DNA from: Chloroflexota bacterium
GTDB lineage: Bacteria; Chloroflexota; Dehalococcoidia; Lucifugimonadales; Lucifugimonadaceae
Assembly (NCBI GenBank): GCA_013204545.1
Contig: JABMNN010000097.1
Span: forward strand, 1 to 64,000
Direction: 5' to 3'
Length of the DNA: 64,000 nt
Below are positions 48,357-58,097 of the stretch, one piece after another; the stretch's first letter is position 1, and every line of letters starts with the position of its first letter. Below the pieces are notes generated by a model. The model saw nothing but the letters and a program-made list of their open reading frames with translations, was not told where the DNA came from and did not search any database. The translations under genes were made by a program, and so were the position numbers.

Positions 48357-48653
48357 TCACGCGATAGTGACAAATACGATGACCGCAACAGCTCCAATAT
48401 TCAACACAACCGCCAGCACGTACTTCGCAATGAACGATCCTTTGGACGTTTTGTGCCTAAACCTACGCATAGCCCAAATCCCGCCGGGCCACCCTCCAAT
48501 TAGTGCCCAAACTAGAAGGGTTTCCTCTTTTATTCGCCATTGACCCTTCTTGGCACGGTGCTTGTCCAGCCAAATCGCAATCATCGATCCAAGATTAATT
48601 GCAACCAAGATGGCGACGATGAAAAGTGTAATTTGTTGGGTTGATATTTCCAC
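48357..48653 (-). CDS. DUF1294-like small membrane protein
   Basis: LDKHRAKKGQWRIKEETLLVWALIGGWPGGIWAMRRFRHKTSKGSFIAKY. Confidence 0.8.
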   Translation of the reverse strand: MEISTQQITLFIVAILVAINLGSMIAIWLDKHRAKKGQWRIKEETLLVWALIGGWPGGIWAMRRFRHKTSKGSFIAKYVLAVVLNIGAVAVIVFVTIA

Positions 48654-48925
48654 TATCTATCCGATGCGCAAAAAACCGGTTGTGTCCGACCGAAATCTGA
48701 GCCAATTTTATACTGCGCTCAAACTGGGCGAAGACCGTCTGAAAATGTTAGAATCTAGTTCTCGTTTACACATTAGGTAGACGCACGCGAATCAAGCCTG
48801 ATTCAACCCTGTTTTCCCACTATTCGCACACGCACAACAAAAGCTCTATCTGTGCATGTATCAGTGGTCACTCACGGTGGAGAATCGGATCAAAAGCGGA
48901 CCGCACCACACGGTAAGGATCACGA

Positions 48926-51409
48926 ATGGCAAAGCGAAATAACGATAACGCCGATATCACTGGTGGCTCAGCCGAGTACACAGCAGACGATATCACCGTC
49001 ATGGAGGGGCTCGAGGCCGTACGGAAACGACCGGGCATGTACATCGGTACAACGGGCGCCGAAGGTGTATTCCACCTCATCCGAGAAATCGTCGATAACA
49101 GCGTTGACGAAGCTATGGCGGGTTTCGCAAGTCGAATCGATATAACAATCCACAAAGATGGTTCTGTTACCGTCATAGACGATGGCCGCGGAATTCCGGT
49201 GGACAAGCACCAGAAGACCGGCCTATCTGCCCTCGAAACGGTAATGACAACACTGCACGCCGGAGGAAAATTCGGTGGCAAGGGTTATCAGGTCTCCGGT
49301 GGGCTGCACGGAGTTGGTGCCTCCGTTGTGAACGCCCTCTCAGAGAAGACCGAAGTCACGGTGCGTCGCGATAATACTGTCAATGTTCAGCGATACGAAC
49401 GTGGTAAGTCGGTCGGCGAAATGGAAGTTCGCAAGCAAACTGAATCCGACCTACCAGGCACCGGCACAACCGTCACGTGGATGCCTGATTCAACAATCTT
49501 TCCTGAAATCAGCTACGACTGGGACATCATTTCTGCCCGATTCAAGGAAATGGCGTACCTGAATCAGGGCCTTACGATCCATCTTCGTTCGGAATGGCAC
49601 GACAGCGTTTGGCCGTTCAACGACGTGACTTACATGTTTGATGGCGGCGTTCGCAGCTTTGTACGATCACTCAACAGACGACGAGGCGCTGTACACCCGA
49701 CCGTCATGTACGCACAGGAAACTGTCGATGAGGTCATGGTCGAAGTTGCAATGCAGTACAACGAGTCGTTCATCGAAAACTGCCTTTCGTTCGCAAACGT
49801 CATCCGTACAGGAGACGGTGGTGCACACGTCACAGGATTCCGATCAGCATTGACCCGAGTACTGAACGATTTCGCAAAGAAAAACAACATGTTCGGTGCA
49901 GGTAAAGACGACATCAAGGCGCTCTCTGGAGAGGACACTCGTGAAGGCCTAATGGCAGTAATCAGCGTCAAGGTCAAAGACCCTCAATTCGAAGGCCAGA
50001 CTAAAGGTCGCCTCGGTAACCCTGAGGTAAAGTCTGCTGTAGAGCAGGTTGTAGGTCGAAAACTAGCTGAATTCCTCGAAGACAACCCTGGTGATGGCGC
50101 ACTGATAATTAATAAGTCGACCACGGCTGCCCGAGCTCGGGCGGCGGCAAAAAAGGCTCGTGACCTCGTCATTCGTAAGAACGCAATGGACGGAGGCTCG
50201 TTGCCAGGCAAGCTAGCCGACTGCACAGAGAAAAACCCTGCTGCATCAGAGATTTACATCGTTGAGGGTGAATCGGCTGGGGGATCGGCAAAACAAGGAC
50301 GTGATCGCCAGTTCCAAGCAATTCTGCCGCTTCGTGGCAAGATTCTGAACGTTGAGAAAGCAAGACCGGAGCGAATGCTTGCTCACGAAGAAATCGCCGC
50401 GCTGATTACCGCTCTTGGGGCAGGTATAGGTGAGGATTACGACGAAGCTAAACTTCGATACCACCGTGTGATCATCATGACAGACGCCGACGTTGACGGC
50501 GCACACATTCGAACACTGTTACTAACGTTCTTTTTCCGTAACATGCCGCAACTCATCGGTAACGGTCACCTCTACATCGCACAACCGCCGCTGTACCGAG
50601 CTTCACGTGGTAGGTCTGCAAAATGGCTGTATTCCGATACAGAGTTGGACGAATGGACCGCAAATCGTCTATACGGGGGGATTTCCGTCACCGCGGAATC
50701 GAACCCTGAACTTGAGCTGAAAAGCACGAAGATCGGCCGGGTTTTGACTCCAATCCGCGACTACATCGACTCGCTCGAGGTAGCCCGACTTTTGAACATT
50801 CCTGAAAATGTCATCACAAAGTTAGCTACTGATCCTGAGTATGCTTCGCTCGATTTCCGGCCTGAACGTAGGGATGAGCCAGCAAAACCAGTAGAAATTG
50901 AACAGCCATCGCTGTTTGATGATCCTGAAATTGAGTCTTCAGAAGCTACAATTGAAGAAGATGTAGAACCGGAAATTTTGCCGGATCGAACGTTCGACAT
51001 CGACGGTTACACGCTAACCAAGGACATCTTTCAGAATCCCGCCGTTGTGCGTCTGCGTCTGATCTACCCAGCGATCAAAGAGGTTGTGGAAGCTGGATTA
51101 TTCACTGTGTCAAAAGCTGACAACGTGATCGCAAAGAACGTTCCATGGAACGAACTGCCTATCACACTCGATAGCAGCTCTGATCGATCTGGCGTGAATA
51201 TCCAACGCTACAAAGGTTTAGGTGAAATGAATCCTGAGCAGTTGTGGGGAACCACAATGGATCCGACCGAACGGTTAATGCTCCGGGTTACTGCCGAAGA
51301 CGTAATGGTGGCAGATGACATGTTTAGGACTTTGATGGGTGACGACGTAGAACCCCGTCGAAACTTCATCCGAGCAAACGCACTAGAAGTGAAAAACCTC
51401 GATATTTAG
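48926..51409 (+). CDS. gyrB: DNA gyrase subunit B
   Basis: LEAVRKRPGMYIGTTG, DNSVDEA, DGRGIPVDKH, GGLHGVGASVVNALS, EGESAGGSAKQGRDR, MTDADVDGAHIRTLLLTFFFR, QRYKGLGEMNPEQLW. Confidence 0.96.
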   Translation: MAKRNNDNADITGGSAEYTADDITVMEGLEAVRKRPGMYIGTTGAEGVFHLIREIVDNSVDEAMAGFASRIDITIHKDGSVTVIDDGRGIPVDKHQKTGLSALETVMTTLHAGGKFGGKGYQVSGGLHGVGASVVNALSEKTEVTVRRDNTVNVQRYERGKSVGEMEVRKQTESDLPGTGTTVTWMPDSTIFPEISYDWDIISARFKEMAYLNQGLTIHLRSEWHDSVWPFNDVTYMFDGGVRSFVRSLNRRRGAVHPTVMYAQETVDEVMVEVAMQYNESFIENCLSFANVIRTGDGGAHVTGFRSALTRVLNDFAKKNNMFGAGKDDIKALSGEDTREGLMAVISVKVKDPQFEGQTKGRLGNPEVKSAVEQVVGRKLAEFLEDNPGDGALIINKSTTAARARAAAKKARDLVIRKNAMDGGSLPGKLADCTEKNPAASEIYIVEGESAGGSAKQGRDRQFQAILPLRGKILNVEKARPERMLAHEEIAALITALGAGIGEDYDEAKLRYHRVIIMTDADVDGAHIRTLLLTFFFRNMPQLIGNGHLYIAQPPLYRASRGRSAKWLYSDTELDEWTANRLYGGISVTAESNPELELKSTKIGRVLTPIRDYIDSLEVARLLNIPENVITKLATDPEYASLDFRPERRDEPAKPVEIEQPSLFDDPEIESSEATIEEDVEPEILPDRTFDIDGYTLTKDIFQNPAVVRLRLIYPAIKEVVEAGLFTVSKADNVIAKNVPWNELPITLDSSSDRSGVNIQRYKGLGEMNPEQLWGTTMDPTERLMLRVTAEDVMVADDMFRTLMGDDVEPRRNFIRANALEVKNLDI

Positions 51410-51436
51410 GTGCTTCATGTGTGATAACAGCTAATT

Positions 51437-51475
51437 CGAAACAGCGCCTCTGATGACAAGAGGCGCTGTTTCGCG
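51437..51475 (+). terminator. Strong hairpin, probable gyrB terminator
   Basis: 15-bp perfect stem cgaaacagcgcctct / agaggcgctgtttcg, 7-nt loop. Confidence 0.75.
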
Positions 51476-51584
51476 TCTGAAACACGCCTTCCATAGTGGG
51501 CTCTCGAACGTCCAAAAACCTCGACATTTTGGATGGAATTTCGGTCACTCAGCAGCGATCCGATTACGTAATACGCCAGCCAAC

Positions 51585-52169
51585 CTACACAGTGATAGTA
51601 ATTTTGCCTTCAGGCGTCGATTCCCACAACTTGAAGAACGGTACGCCGCGACGCTCTAGTTCGTCGCCTCCGCCCTGATGACGATCTAGAATCGCCATCA
51701 CTAATACGACCTGGCAACCAAATGCCTCTACGGCGTCAATCGCCGCAAGCAAGGCTCCGCCGGTCGATACAGTATCGTCGAACGCAGCGACTTTCATTCC
51801 GGGTTGAAGATTGCCCTCGATCTGTTTTCCGGCCCCGTGCTCTTTTTGTTCGGGTCTAACAAAAAATCCTGTCCAATTCTTGCCTTCGAGGCGTGATCTA
51901 AGCGCCAGAGACCCTACAATCGGAACGGCAGCCACCGTCGGACCACCGAATGCCTCGGCACCCGAGCCATCAATCGCAATGCTAAACGCCTTCGAAATCA
52001 GGTCTGCGCCTTCAGGGTCGGTAGAAAGCATCCGGCCGTCGAAGTAGTAGTTGCTTTTCTGGCCAGATGACAACGTGAAATCACCGAACCGGAGCGAATC
52101 AAGCTCCATAGCACGATCGTACAGGCGTGTAGCGATGCTGTTCAGGTTAGATCCTTCGGCCAATGGCAT
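51585..52169 (-). CDS. pyrE: Orotate phosphoribosyltransferase
   Basis: LRFGDFTLSSGQKSNYYFDGRMLSTDPEG, FFVRPEQKEHGAGKQIEG, VAAFDDTVSTGGALLAAIDAVEA. Confidence 0.9.
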   Translation of the reverse strand: MPLAEGSNLNSIATRLYDRAMELDSLRFGDFTLSSGQKSNYYFDGRMLSTDPEGADLISKAFSIAIDGSGAEAFGGPTVAAVPIVGSLALRSRLEGKNWTGFFVRPEQKEHGAGKQIEGNLQPGMKVAAFDDTVSTGGALLAAIDAVEAFGCQVVLVMAILDRHQGGGDELERRGVPFFKLWESTPEGKITITV

Positions 52170-52186
52170 CTGTGCGTGTTCTCCTA

Positions 52187-52798
52187 TTAGCGATAAAGAG
52201 CAGTGGTTTCAATGTACTGAGCAACGGTTTCGGATATCAGATCGCTGACTGATCGTCCTGCCCGCAAACGGCTTCGGACCAGCGTCGCTGATACGTCAAT
52301 CATCGGTCCTTCAAAATACGCTGCCCCGCTCGCTGGGTGTGACTCGTCAAACAATTCAGCGTCAAATCTCTGACCAGGGCGACCGACCGCAATGATCATT
52401 GCTAAACGAGCAATCTGGCCGGCACTCTTCCACCTATCCATCGATGCTGCCGAATCAGCACCAACGATCAAAAAGAATTCGACCGAATCGCCAAACAACT
52501 CATGTAAATCGCGCAGCGTATCGACCGTGTAAGTCGATCCATCACGAACGATGTCGATATTGGAAGCAACGAATTCAGGAATGTTGCCCAAAGCAAGTTC
52601 GACCATTTTGAATCGATCGCTGGCACTCGCCAGAGGCGGGTTTTCTCGAAGCCACTGGTCGGCCGTAACTACAAACAACACTTGATCAAGATCGAACGCG
52701 TCGAAAACGGCCCGAGCCACAGAGACGTGGCCAATATGAATCGGATCGAACGTGCCGCCAAACACTCCCACTTTCTTAGTGATGCGCGAAGGAGACAT
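52187..52798 (-). CDS. nadD: Nicotinate-nucleotide adenylyltransferase
   Basis: VGVFGGTFDPIHIGHVSVA, IDIVRDGSTYTVDTLRDL, FFLIVGADSAASMDRWK, IDVSATLVRSRLRAGRSVSDLI; ATG overlaps obg stop. Confidence 0.9.
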   Translation of the reverse strand: MSPSRITKKVGVFGGTFDPIHIGHVSVARAVFDAFDLDQVLFVVTADQWLRENPPLASASDRFKMVELALGNIPEFVASNIDIVRDGSTYTVDTLRDLHELFGDSVEFFLIVGADSAASMDRWKSAGQIARLAMIIAVGRPGQRFDAELFDESHPASGAAYFEGPMIDVSATLVRSRLRAGRSVSDLISETVAQYIETTALYR

Positions 52799-54087
52799 TA
52801 TTCCCAATCAAACTCCCAATCGCCGACAAGCACTGTGTCGCCTATCAATAAACCGGCACTATTAAGCGCTTTTGTAACTTTCAACTGTTCAAGACGTCGG
52901 TGAAACTGTAACCGCGCTTCATGTGATTCCAAATTACTGCCTTTAGCGAGTCGCACAGCCTTCGGATGGACGATACGAAGTTGGCCTTCCGGATCTCGAA
53001 TTACGACGTCGGAAGATTTCCTGATATTTGGCCGAATGATAGGAATCTCTTCTTCCGCTATAGCCTCAGCATGAGGTTCATTTTCATACGATGATCGCAG
53101 TAAATTGAACATCGCTTGTTTCAACTCTTCAATGCCCTCGTACGTGGCAGCCGAAACAAAAAGTGTTTCCGAATGAAGACCGTCAACCGTCTTTAGACTT
53201 TCTTTGATTTCGTCAATAAGCACTGCAACTTCATCGAGGTCGAGTTTATTTATCGCAAGGATCTGGGGCTTTTTAGCCAGATTTGCGTCGAACTGAGTAA
53301 TTTCCTCGTTAATGGCTTTGATTCGGGCTGGCACATCATCTTCACTGCCGTCGACAACGTGAACAAGCACTCGAGTTCGTTGAACGTGCTTAAGGAATTC
53401 GTCACCAAGTCCGATCCCAGTATGGGCTCCTTCAATCAGACCAGGAATGTCGACCGCAACAAAAGCCTGCGGACCAAACTCAACTACACCAAGAACAGGC
53501 TCAAGGGTAGTGAACGGGTAATTGGCCACTTTTGGTCGAGCTGCACTTATGGCGGTCAGTATGCTTGATTTACCAGCGTTCGGCATTCCAATGAGCCCAA
53601 CATCAGCAAGAAGTTTCAAATTTAGACGAACACGTCGTATTTCACCGTCACCGCCAGCTTCAGCAAGAAGCGGTTCTTGATGAGTTGGAGTCACAAAATG
53701 TGTGTTACCCCATCCACCACGACCACCTTCAGCAACAATCATTCGTTGACCATGCTGAGTTAAGTCGCCTATTAGCTCTTTATCTTCGCCGTCTTCCGAA
53801 ATCCATACTTCCGTTCCAATCGGGACTGAAACTTCCATTGATGAACCTTTAGCACCAGATCTATGATGTCCTTCGCCATTGTTACCGTTTTTTGCAAAGA
53901 AATGTCGTTGCCAACGAAACTTTGTGAGGGTATTTACTGACGAATCGGCAATAAAAACTACGTCGCCACCATGGCCACCATCTCCTCCACCAGGCCCACC
54001 ACGCGGTAGAAGCGCCTCTCTAATGAAAGCCACCTGTCCATTTCCACCGTTGCCGGCGCGCACTTCTATTACTGCAGAATCTAACAT
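52798..54087 (-). CDS. obg: GTPase Obg
   Basis: MLDSAVIEVRAGNGGNGQVAFIREALLPRGGPGGGDGGHGGDVVF, GLIGMPNAGKSSILTAISAARPKVANYPFTTLEPVLGVVEFG, C-terminal OCT-like domain. Confidence 0.94.
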   Translation of the reverse strand: MLDSAVIEVRAGNGGNGQVAFIREALLPRGGPGGGDGGHGGDVVFIADSSVNTLTKFRWQRHFFAKNGNNGEGHHRSGAKGSSMEVSVPIGTEVWISEDGEDKELIGDLTQHGQRMIVAEGGRGGWGNTHFVTPTHQEPLLAEAGGDGEIRRVRLNLKLLADVGLIGMPNAGKSSILTAISAARPKVANYPFTTLEPVLGVVEFGPQAFVAVDIPGLIEGAHTGIGLGDEFLKHVQRTRVLVHVVDGSEDDVPARIKAINEEITQFDANLAKKPQILAINKLDLDEVAVLIDEIKESLKTVDGLHSETLFVSAATYEGIEELKQAMFNLLRSSYENEPHAEAIAEEEIPIIRPNIRKSSDVVIRDPEGQLRIVHPKAVRLAKGSNLESHEARLQFHRRLEQLKVTKALNSAGLLIGDTVLVGDWEFDWE

Positions 54088-54409
54088 GTGAAAATCTTAA
54101 TCAATAAATATTTGTAGTTATTTAATATTCATATCAGTAAGCAATGTTGATATGTGAATAACGCTCTTAGTTTGAGTATAGAGGTACTGTTGAGAAACGG
54201 TTGGTAATGAGACGGCGTAGGAAGAAATAGTGGTTGAAAATAGTTCATCGGTTGAGGAATAGTTTTTACTAATTCACCGAAATACTTGAAGTAAACGTTG
54301 TTCAGATGTGAATTCACTTTTCTACTCAAGTAATCAGATACTTTCCACAAAAATGTAAGCGTAACAAAGGCTGAATCGACAAACGATTCACAGGGTGGCA
54401 TACCAAAAG

Positions 54410-54902
54410 TCAGAGAATTTCCATGTCTCCAGGTGAATGTCCAAAACTTGTAAGCATCATTGCAATTTCGCTTCGATGTTGCGTACCGTGATTTATCACA
54501 TGCAACATCATCTCCCAAAGAACTCTTTTACGTCTGCTGCCGTCGCTAACAAGGCGTTCGTAGGGCGTTTCCAGTTGCTCATCCGAATTGAGGTGTTTCA
54601 AGGCATTTAGTAACGTGTGTGTCAACCGAAATCCTATAATCCTCGATTGCTGTCACATCTGAGTAATATGCTGGCTGGCGATTAGGAATAGATGGAACTA
54701 GGTTGTCTTTACTGAAATTCCATCATGCAACATGGCTCTCAATTACCTCAATCATGTGAACAGTTGTGTCTCGAATCGATGGTTGACCATCAACAACTAT
54801 CTCAGTTAACTGGGCAACTGGTAATTCGCCTCCAATAACGAGTAAGTGGCGATTCGACTCACGTTGATAGGTATACAGACGATTTATGGCATCGATGAAC
54901 AC
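54410..54902 (-). pseudogene. Degraded DinB family protein (in-frame TGA at 54723-54725 and a frameshift near 54630)
   Basis: N-terminal piece from GTG 54902: VFIDAINRLYTYQRESNRHLLVIGGELPVAQLTEIVVDGQPSIRDTTVHMIEVIESHVA*; C-terminal piece 54625-54410: THTLLNALKHLNSDEQLETPYERLVSDGSRRKRVLWEMMLHVINHGTQHRSEIAMMLTSFGHSPGDMEIL. Confidence 0.7.
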
Positions 54903-55000
54903 AAGAAAGCTTCTTTCACAGTCACAAGTTTCAGATCTAAAACCATAAAGAGCTTGCTGATACAGCAGATTCTTGTGTCGGAACCGAAAAGGTTCGAAGC

Positions 55001-56404
55001 TTATTTAGCTGAAACTTTAGATCTGCGAGAGCGAATAATAATGTCCCGCACAGTCGCAAGGTGCTGACGCACCGAACTGTCGGTTTCCATTAGCTGTTCG
55101 AATCGTTTCTGAGCATACAGAACCGTCGAATGATCCTTGCCTCCGAGGGCTTGACCTACTCTAGACGAAGTCAGGTGTGCGTCTTCACGGAGCATGTACA
55201 TAGCCATTCGACGAGCCTCTGCGGTGGCTTTGTCTCTACGTTTACCTGTTATATCGTCTTGTGCGATACCGGTAAAGTCTGAAATTGCATTCAGGATTTC
55301 GTCGACAGATATCACATCTTTAGGAATCTCCGAAAGTAGGCTCTTTAACGCCTGATCCGCGAGCTCGGTTGTAACCTTGGCGCCAACCAATTGCGAATAT
55401 GCAATCACTCTGTTTAGAGCTCCTTCGAGTTCTCGCACGTTTTGATGCGCACGCTGGGCGATCTGATCGAGTACTGCTGGTTCAAGATCGGGAGCCTTGC
55501 TCTGTAAGATTGCGTAGCGAGACTCATAGTCTGGTGGCTGCAGATCAACTTCTAGGCCACCGGCGAGACGTGACTGAATGCGCTCCTGCAACAAACTTTT
55601 ACTCGCGGGCTCGTCGCCCGTGATAACAATCTGTTTGCCAGCCATATGAAGTTCGTTAAATGTGTGAAAGAAGCCCTCTTGGGTCTGTGGCTTCGAGGCA
55701 ATGAACTGAATATCGTCCACCAGAAGCACGTCGGCACTTCGGTAGCATTCTCGGAATTTGTCAGCGGAACCCTCGCGTATCGAAGTGATGTATTCGTTGG
55801 TGAATCGCTCACTACTGACATACATCACTGTAAGTCCCCTCTTTTCGAGGACATGCCCAATCGCATGCAGGAGATGAGTTTTTCCTAGCCCAACTTCAGA
55901 ATAAATATAAAGAGGGTTGTAGACAGTGCCAGGGGCCTCAGCAACTTTAGCCGCTGCCGCGTGGGCGAGCCGATTAGAGGGTCCTACAACGAAGCTGCCA
56001 AAGTTGAACGAAGGCTTGAGTGCATACGATTTAGCGTAGTCGATTTTCCCAACGTATTTGGGCGACATAGAATCGGATGTTTCTGTACTTTCAAAAACTA
56101 TATTTTTGGCATGGTTTTCGTTCGGTGAACCATGAACCTTAAACTGTACTTCGAGCTTCCTTCCGGCGACTCGAGAAACGGTTCGATGGATTGTTCCAGA
56201 AAGACGCTTTTCGAGCATTTCTGCTGCAAATGGGCTGGGCGTGGAAATCGTCAGGACGTCATCAATCAAACTTACCGTTGAAGTAGGTTTTAACCACGTT
56301 TCGTAGTTTGGCCTAGGGATTTCCAACTGGAGCTGCCCTAGTGATGCTGACCAGATCTGCCGTGCGTTATCCGTCGCCGAACCCTCACTTTTTTTTGGGC
56401 GCAA
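55001..56404 (-). CDS. dnaA: Chromosomal replication initiator protein DnaA
   Basis: FNFGSFVVGPSNRLAHAAAAKVAE, YNPLYIYSEVGLGKTHLLHAIGH, LLVDDIQFIASKPQTQEGFFHTFNELH, C-terminal ARRMAMYMLREDAHLTSSRVGQALGGKDHSTVLYA. Confidence 0.96.
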   Translation of the reverse strand: MRPKKSEGSATDNARQIWSASLGQLQLEIPRPNYETWLKPTSTVSLIDDVLTISTPSPFAAEMLEKRLSGTIHRTVSRVAGRKLEVQFKVHGSPNENHAKNIVFESTETSDSMSPKYVGKIDYAKSYALKPSFNFGSFVVGPSNRLAHAAAAKVAEAPGTVYNPLYIYSEVGLGKTHLLHAIGHVLEKRGLTVMYVSSERFTNEYITSIREGSADKFRECYRSADVLLVDDIQFIASKPQTQEGFFHTFNELHMAGKQIVITGDEPASKSLLQERIQSRLAGGLEVDLQPPDYESRYAILQSKAPDLEPAVLDQIAQRAHQNVRELEGALNRVIAYSQLVGAKVTTELADQALKSLLSEIPKDVISVDEILNAISDFTGIAQDDITGKRRDKATAEARRMAMYMLREDAHLTSSRVGQALGGKDHSTVLYAQKRFEQLMETDSSVRQHLATVRDIIIRSRRSKVSAK

Positions 56405-56723
56405 AAACCCTGAGCCAGAAGCGCTGGCTTATAAAACGATCGACCAATTTATGGAGAACCGAGACCGACAAATTCGGCAACTGGACGTTGCCTGAGGTGG
56501 TGCTGGCCTGACGGCAAGCGTACCATGCGTTAGGTTGGTGTAGGCAACCCCTTCAATGGGTCAATTGACTCAAATTATTGACGAATTTCCCAGCAATTTT
56601 GTTACAAATATCATGGCCCAGTTTGAGAGACTACAAAAATTCACTTTTCTCTATCAATGCACCCTTGAACGCACCGACATTTTCGTCGCTCCACGCCCGG
56701 CGCGACGCTTGTAAAGTAACTGC

Positions 56724-57656
56724 ATGAGAATCGTTTTTTTTGGATCTCCGACAGAAGCTGCCGACTCGCTTGGCTCGCTAATCGCGGCAGGGCACGAGGT
56801 CGCAGCTGCATACAGTCAACCCGACCGTAAGTCAGGTCGAGGGCAAACCGTAACGGCTACACCTGTCAAAATGTTTGCCACACAGAACGACATTCCCGTC
56901 TTTACTCCGAAGACCCTAAGAAACAACGAAGAGGAATTGAAACGGCTCTCGATGTTTCAGGCCGATGTGTTCGTCGTTGTTTCTTACGGGAGAATCCTGC
57001 CCCAAGAAATTCTGCAAATCCCGCCAATTGGAGTCGTAAATATTCATCCATCGCTCTTACCACTGTATCGAGGGCCAAGTCCAGTAGTGACAGCGATCCT
57101 CGACGGGCAGGGGTCTGTGGGTGTTACGGTCATGCTATTGGACGAAGGGATGGATACTGGGCCGGTACTCGCCCAATCGAAACCTGTGCAACTCACTGGA
57201 CGCGAGCGAGGCGCACAGCTTCAGGATTTCCTCTTTCGAGAGGGGGCATTGATGCTCCCAGAAGTTCTCCAGAGATTGCAGGATGGATCGTTGATTCCAC
57301 AACTGCAGGATCATAGCAAAGCTACCGGCACTAGGCTGATTGAAAGATCAGACGGGGAGATCGATTGGTCGGCCACGGCTGAGCAAATTGATCGTATGGT
57401 GCGAGCATATGATCCTTGGCCGGGTACGTTCACCAGCTGGAACGGAAAAGGGCTTAAAATCCTAGACGTCGTTATAAGCAACGAAGCGACGATTGGAGCA
57501 GGGGTTGTTGCGATCAATGAAAACCGGCTGCTAGTTGGTGCTGGCGCGCTAACAATCGAGCTCAAGCTTATTCAGCTCGAAGGGCGCCAAGTCGTTGCCG
57601 CCGCCGATTTCCTCCGGGGTTATCCAGGCATCGACGGAGCAACGTTAGGTTTGTAA
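56724..57656 (+). CDS. fmt: Methionyl-tRNA formyltransferase
   Basis: MRIVFFGSPTEAADSLGSLIAAGHEVAAAYSQPDRKSGRG, VVVSYGRILPQEILQIPPIGVVNIHPSLLPLYRGPSPV, VMLLDEGMDTGPVLAQ. Confidence 0.94.
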   Translation: MRIVFFGSPTEAADSLGSLIAAGHEVAAAYSQPDRKSGRGQTVTATPVKMFATQNDIPVFTPKTLRNNEEELKRLSMFQADVFVVVSYGRILPQEILQIPPIGVVNIHPSLLPLYRGPSPVVTAILDGQGSVGVTVMLLDEGMDTGPVLAQSKPVQLTGRERGAQLQDFLFREGALMLPEVLQRLQDGSLIPQLQDHSKATGTRLIERSDGEIDWSATAEQIDRMVRAYDPWPGTFTSWNGKGLKILDVVISNEATIGAGVVAINENRLLVGAGALTIELKLIQLEGRQVVAAADFLRGYPGIDGATLGL

Positions 57657-57660
57657 TTCG

Positions 57661-57954
57661 TTACGCTGTTTCGATCTGAACGATATCTCGGTGAGCGAGA
57701 TGGCTGCGAACAAAATCGACGTTATCTAACCAGTAGTCGCTGCTATAGAACTTAGCTTCAGCAGATGCGATATTGGCCGCGTCGTTACCGTACGATCGAA
57801 TCCAGATGAATTGTGTACGAGCGTCGTTGACCCAGCTGCTTTCGACCTTGATTCCGGCCTCTGTCATAGCAGGAATCAGTTTTGGAAATGTTTCAAGCCA
57901 ACTGTCGAGCATTCCTTTGTTAATGGTGTAAGTGCGCAGGTGAGCAATAGTCAT
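57661..57954 (-). CDS. NIPSNAP-like family protein
   Basis: AHLRTYTINKGMLDSWLETFPKLIPAMTEAGIKVESSWVNDARTQFIWIRSYG. Confidence 0.75.
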   Translation of the reverse strand: MTIAHLRTYTINKGMLDSWLETFPKLIPAMTEAGIKVESSWVNDARTQFIWIRSYGNDAANIASAEAKFYSSDYWLDNVDFVRSHLAHRDIVQIETA

Positions 57955-58097
57955 CGTTCGTAAAATCTCCGCAAGCCGATCCGGCTTTTGATGTCAGTAA
58001 AAATCAAGAAGTTGATTCTAACCATATGCTGAGAAAACCTGTGGCGCTGTCAGTAGGTTGTTACCGTCAGAAATAAATCCAGTCATAGCCCTGAATT

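Noticed and set aside
54129-54518. 129-aa minus-strand ORF between obg and dnaA
   Set aside because: Overlaps the DinB remnant in another frame, aromatic-rich unstructured composition, no start signal; likely chance ORF in AT-rich DNA.
56405-56723. Intergenic region upstream of dnaA considered as oriC
   Set aside because: No TTATNCACA-like boxes found by eye; the downstream gap is the better though still weak candidate.
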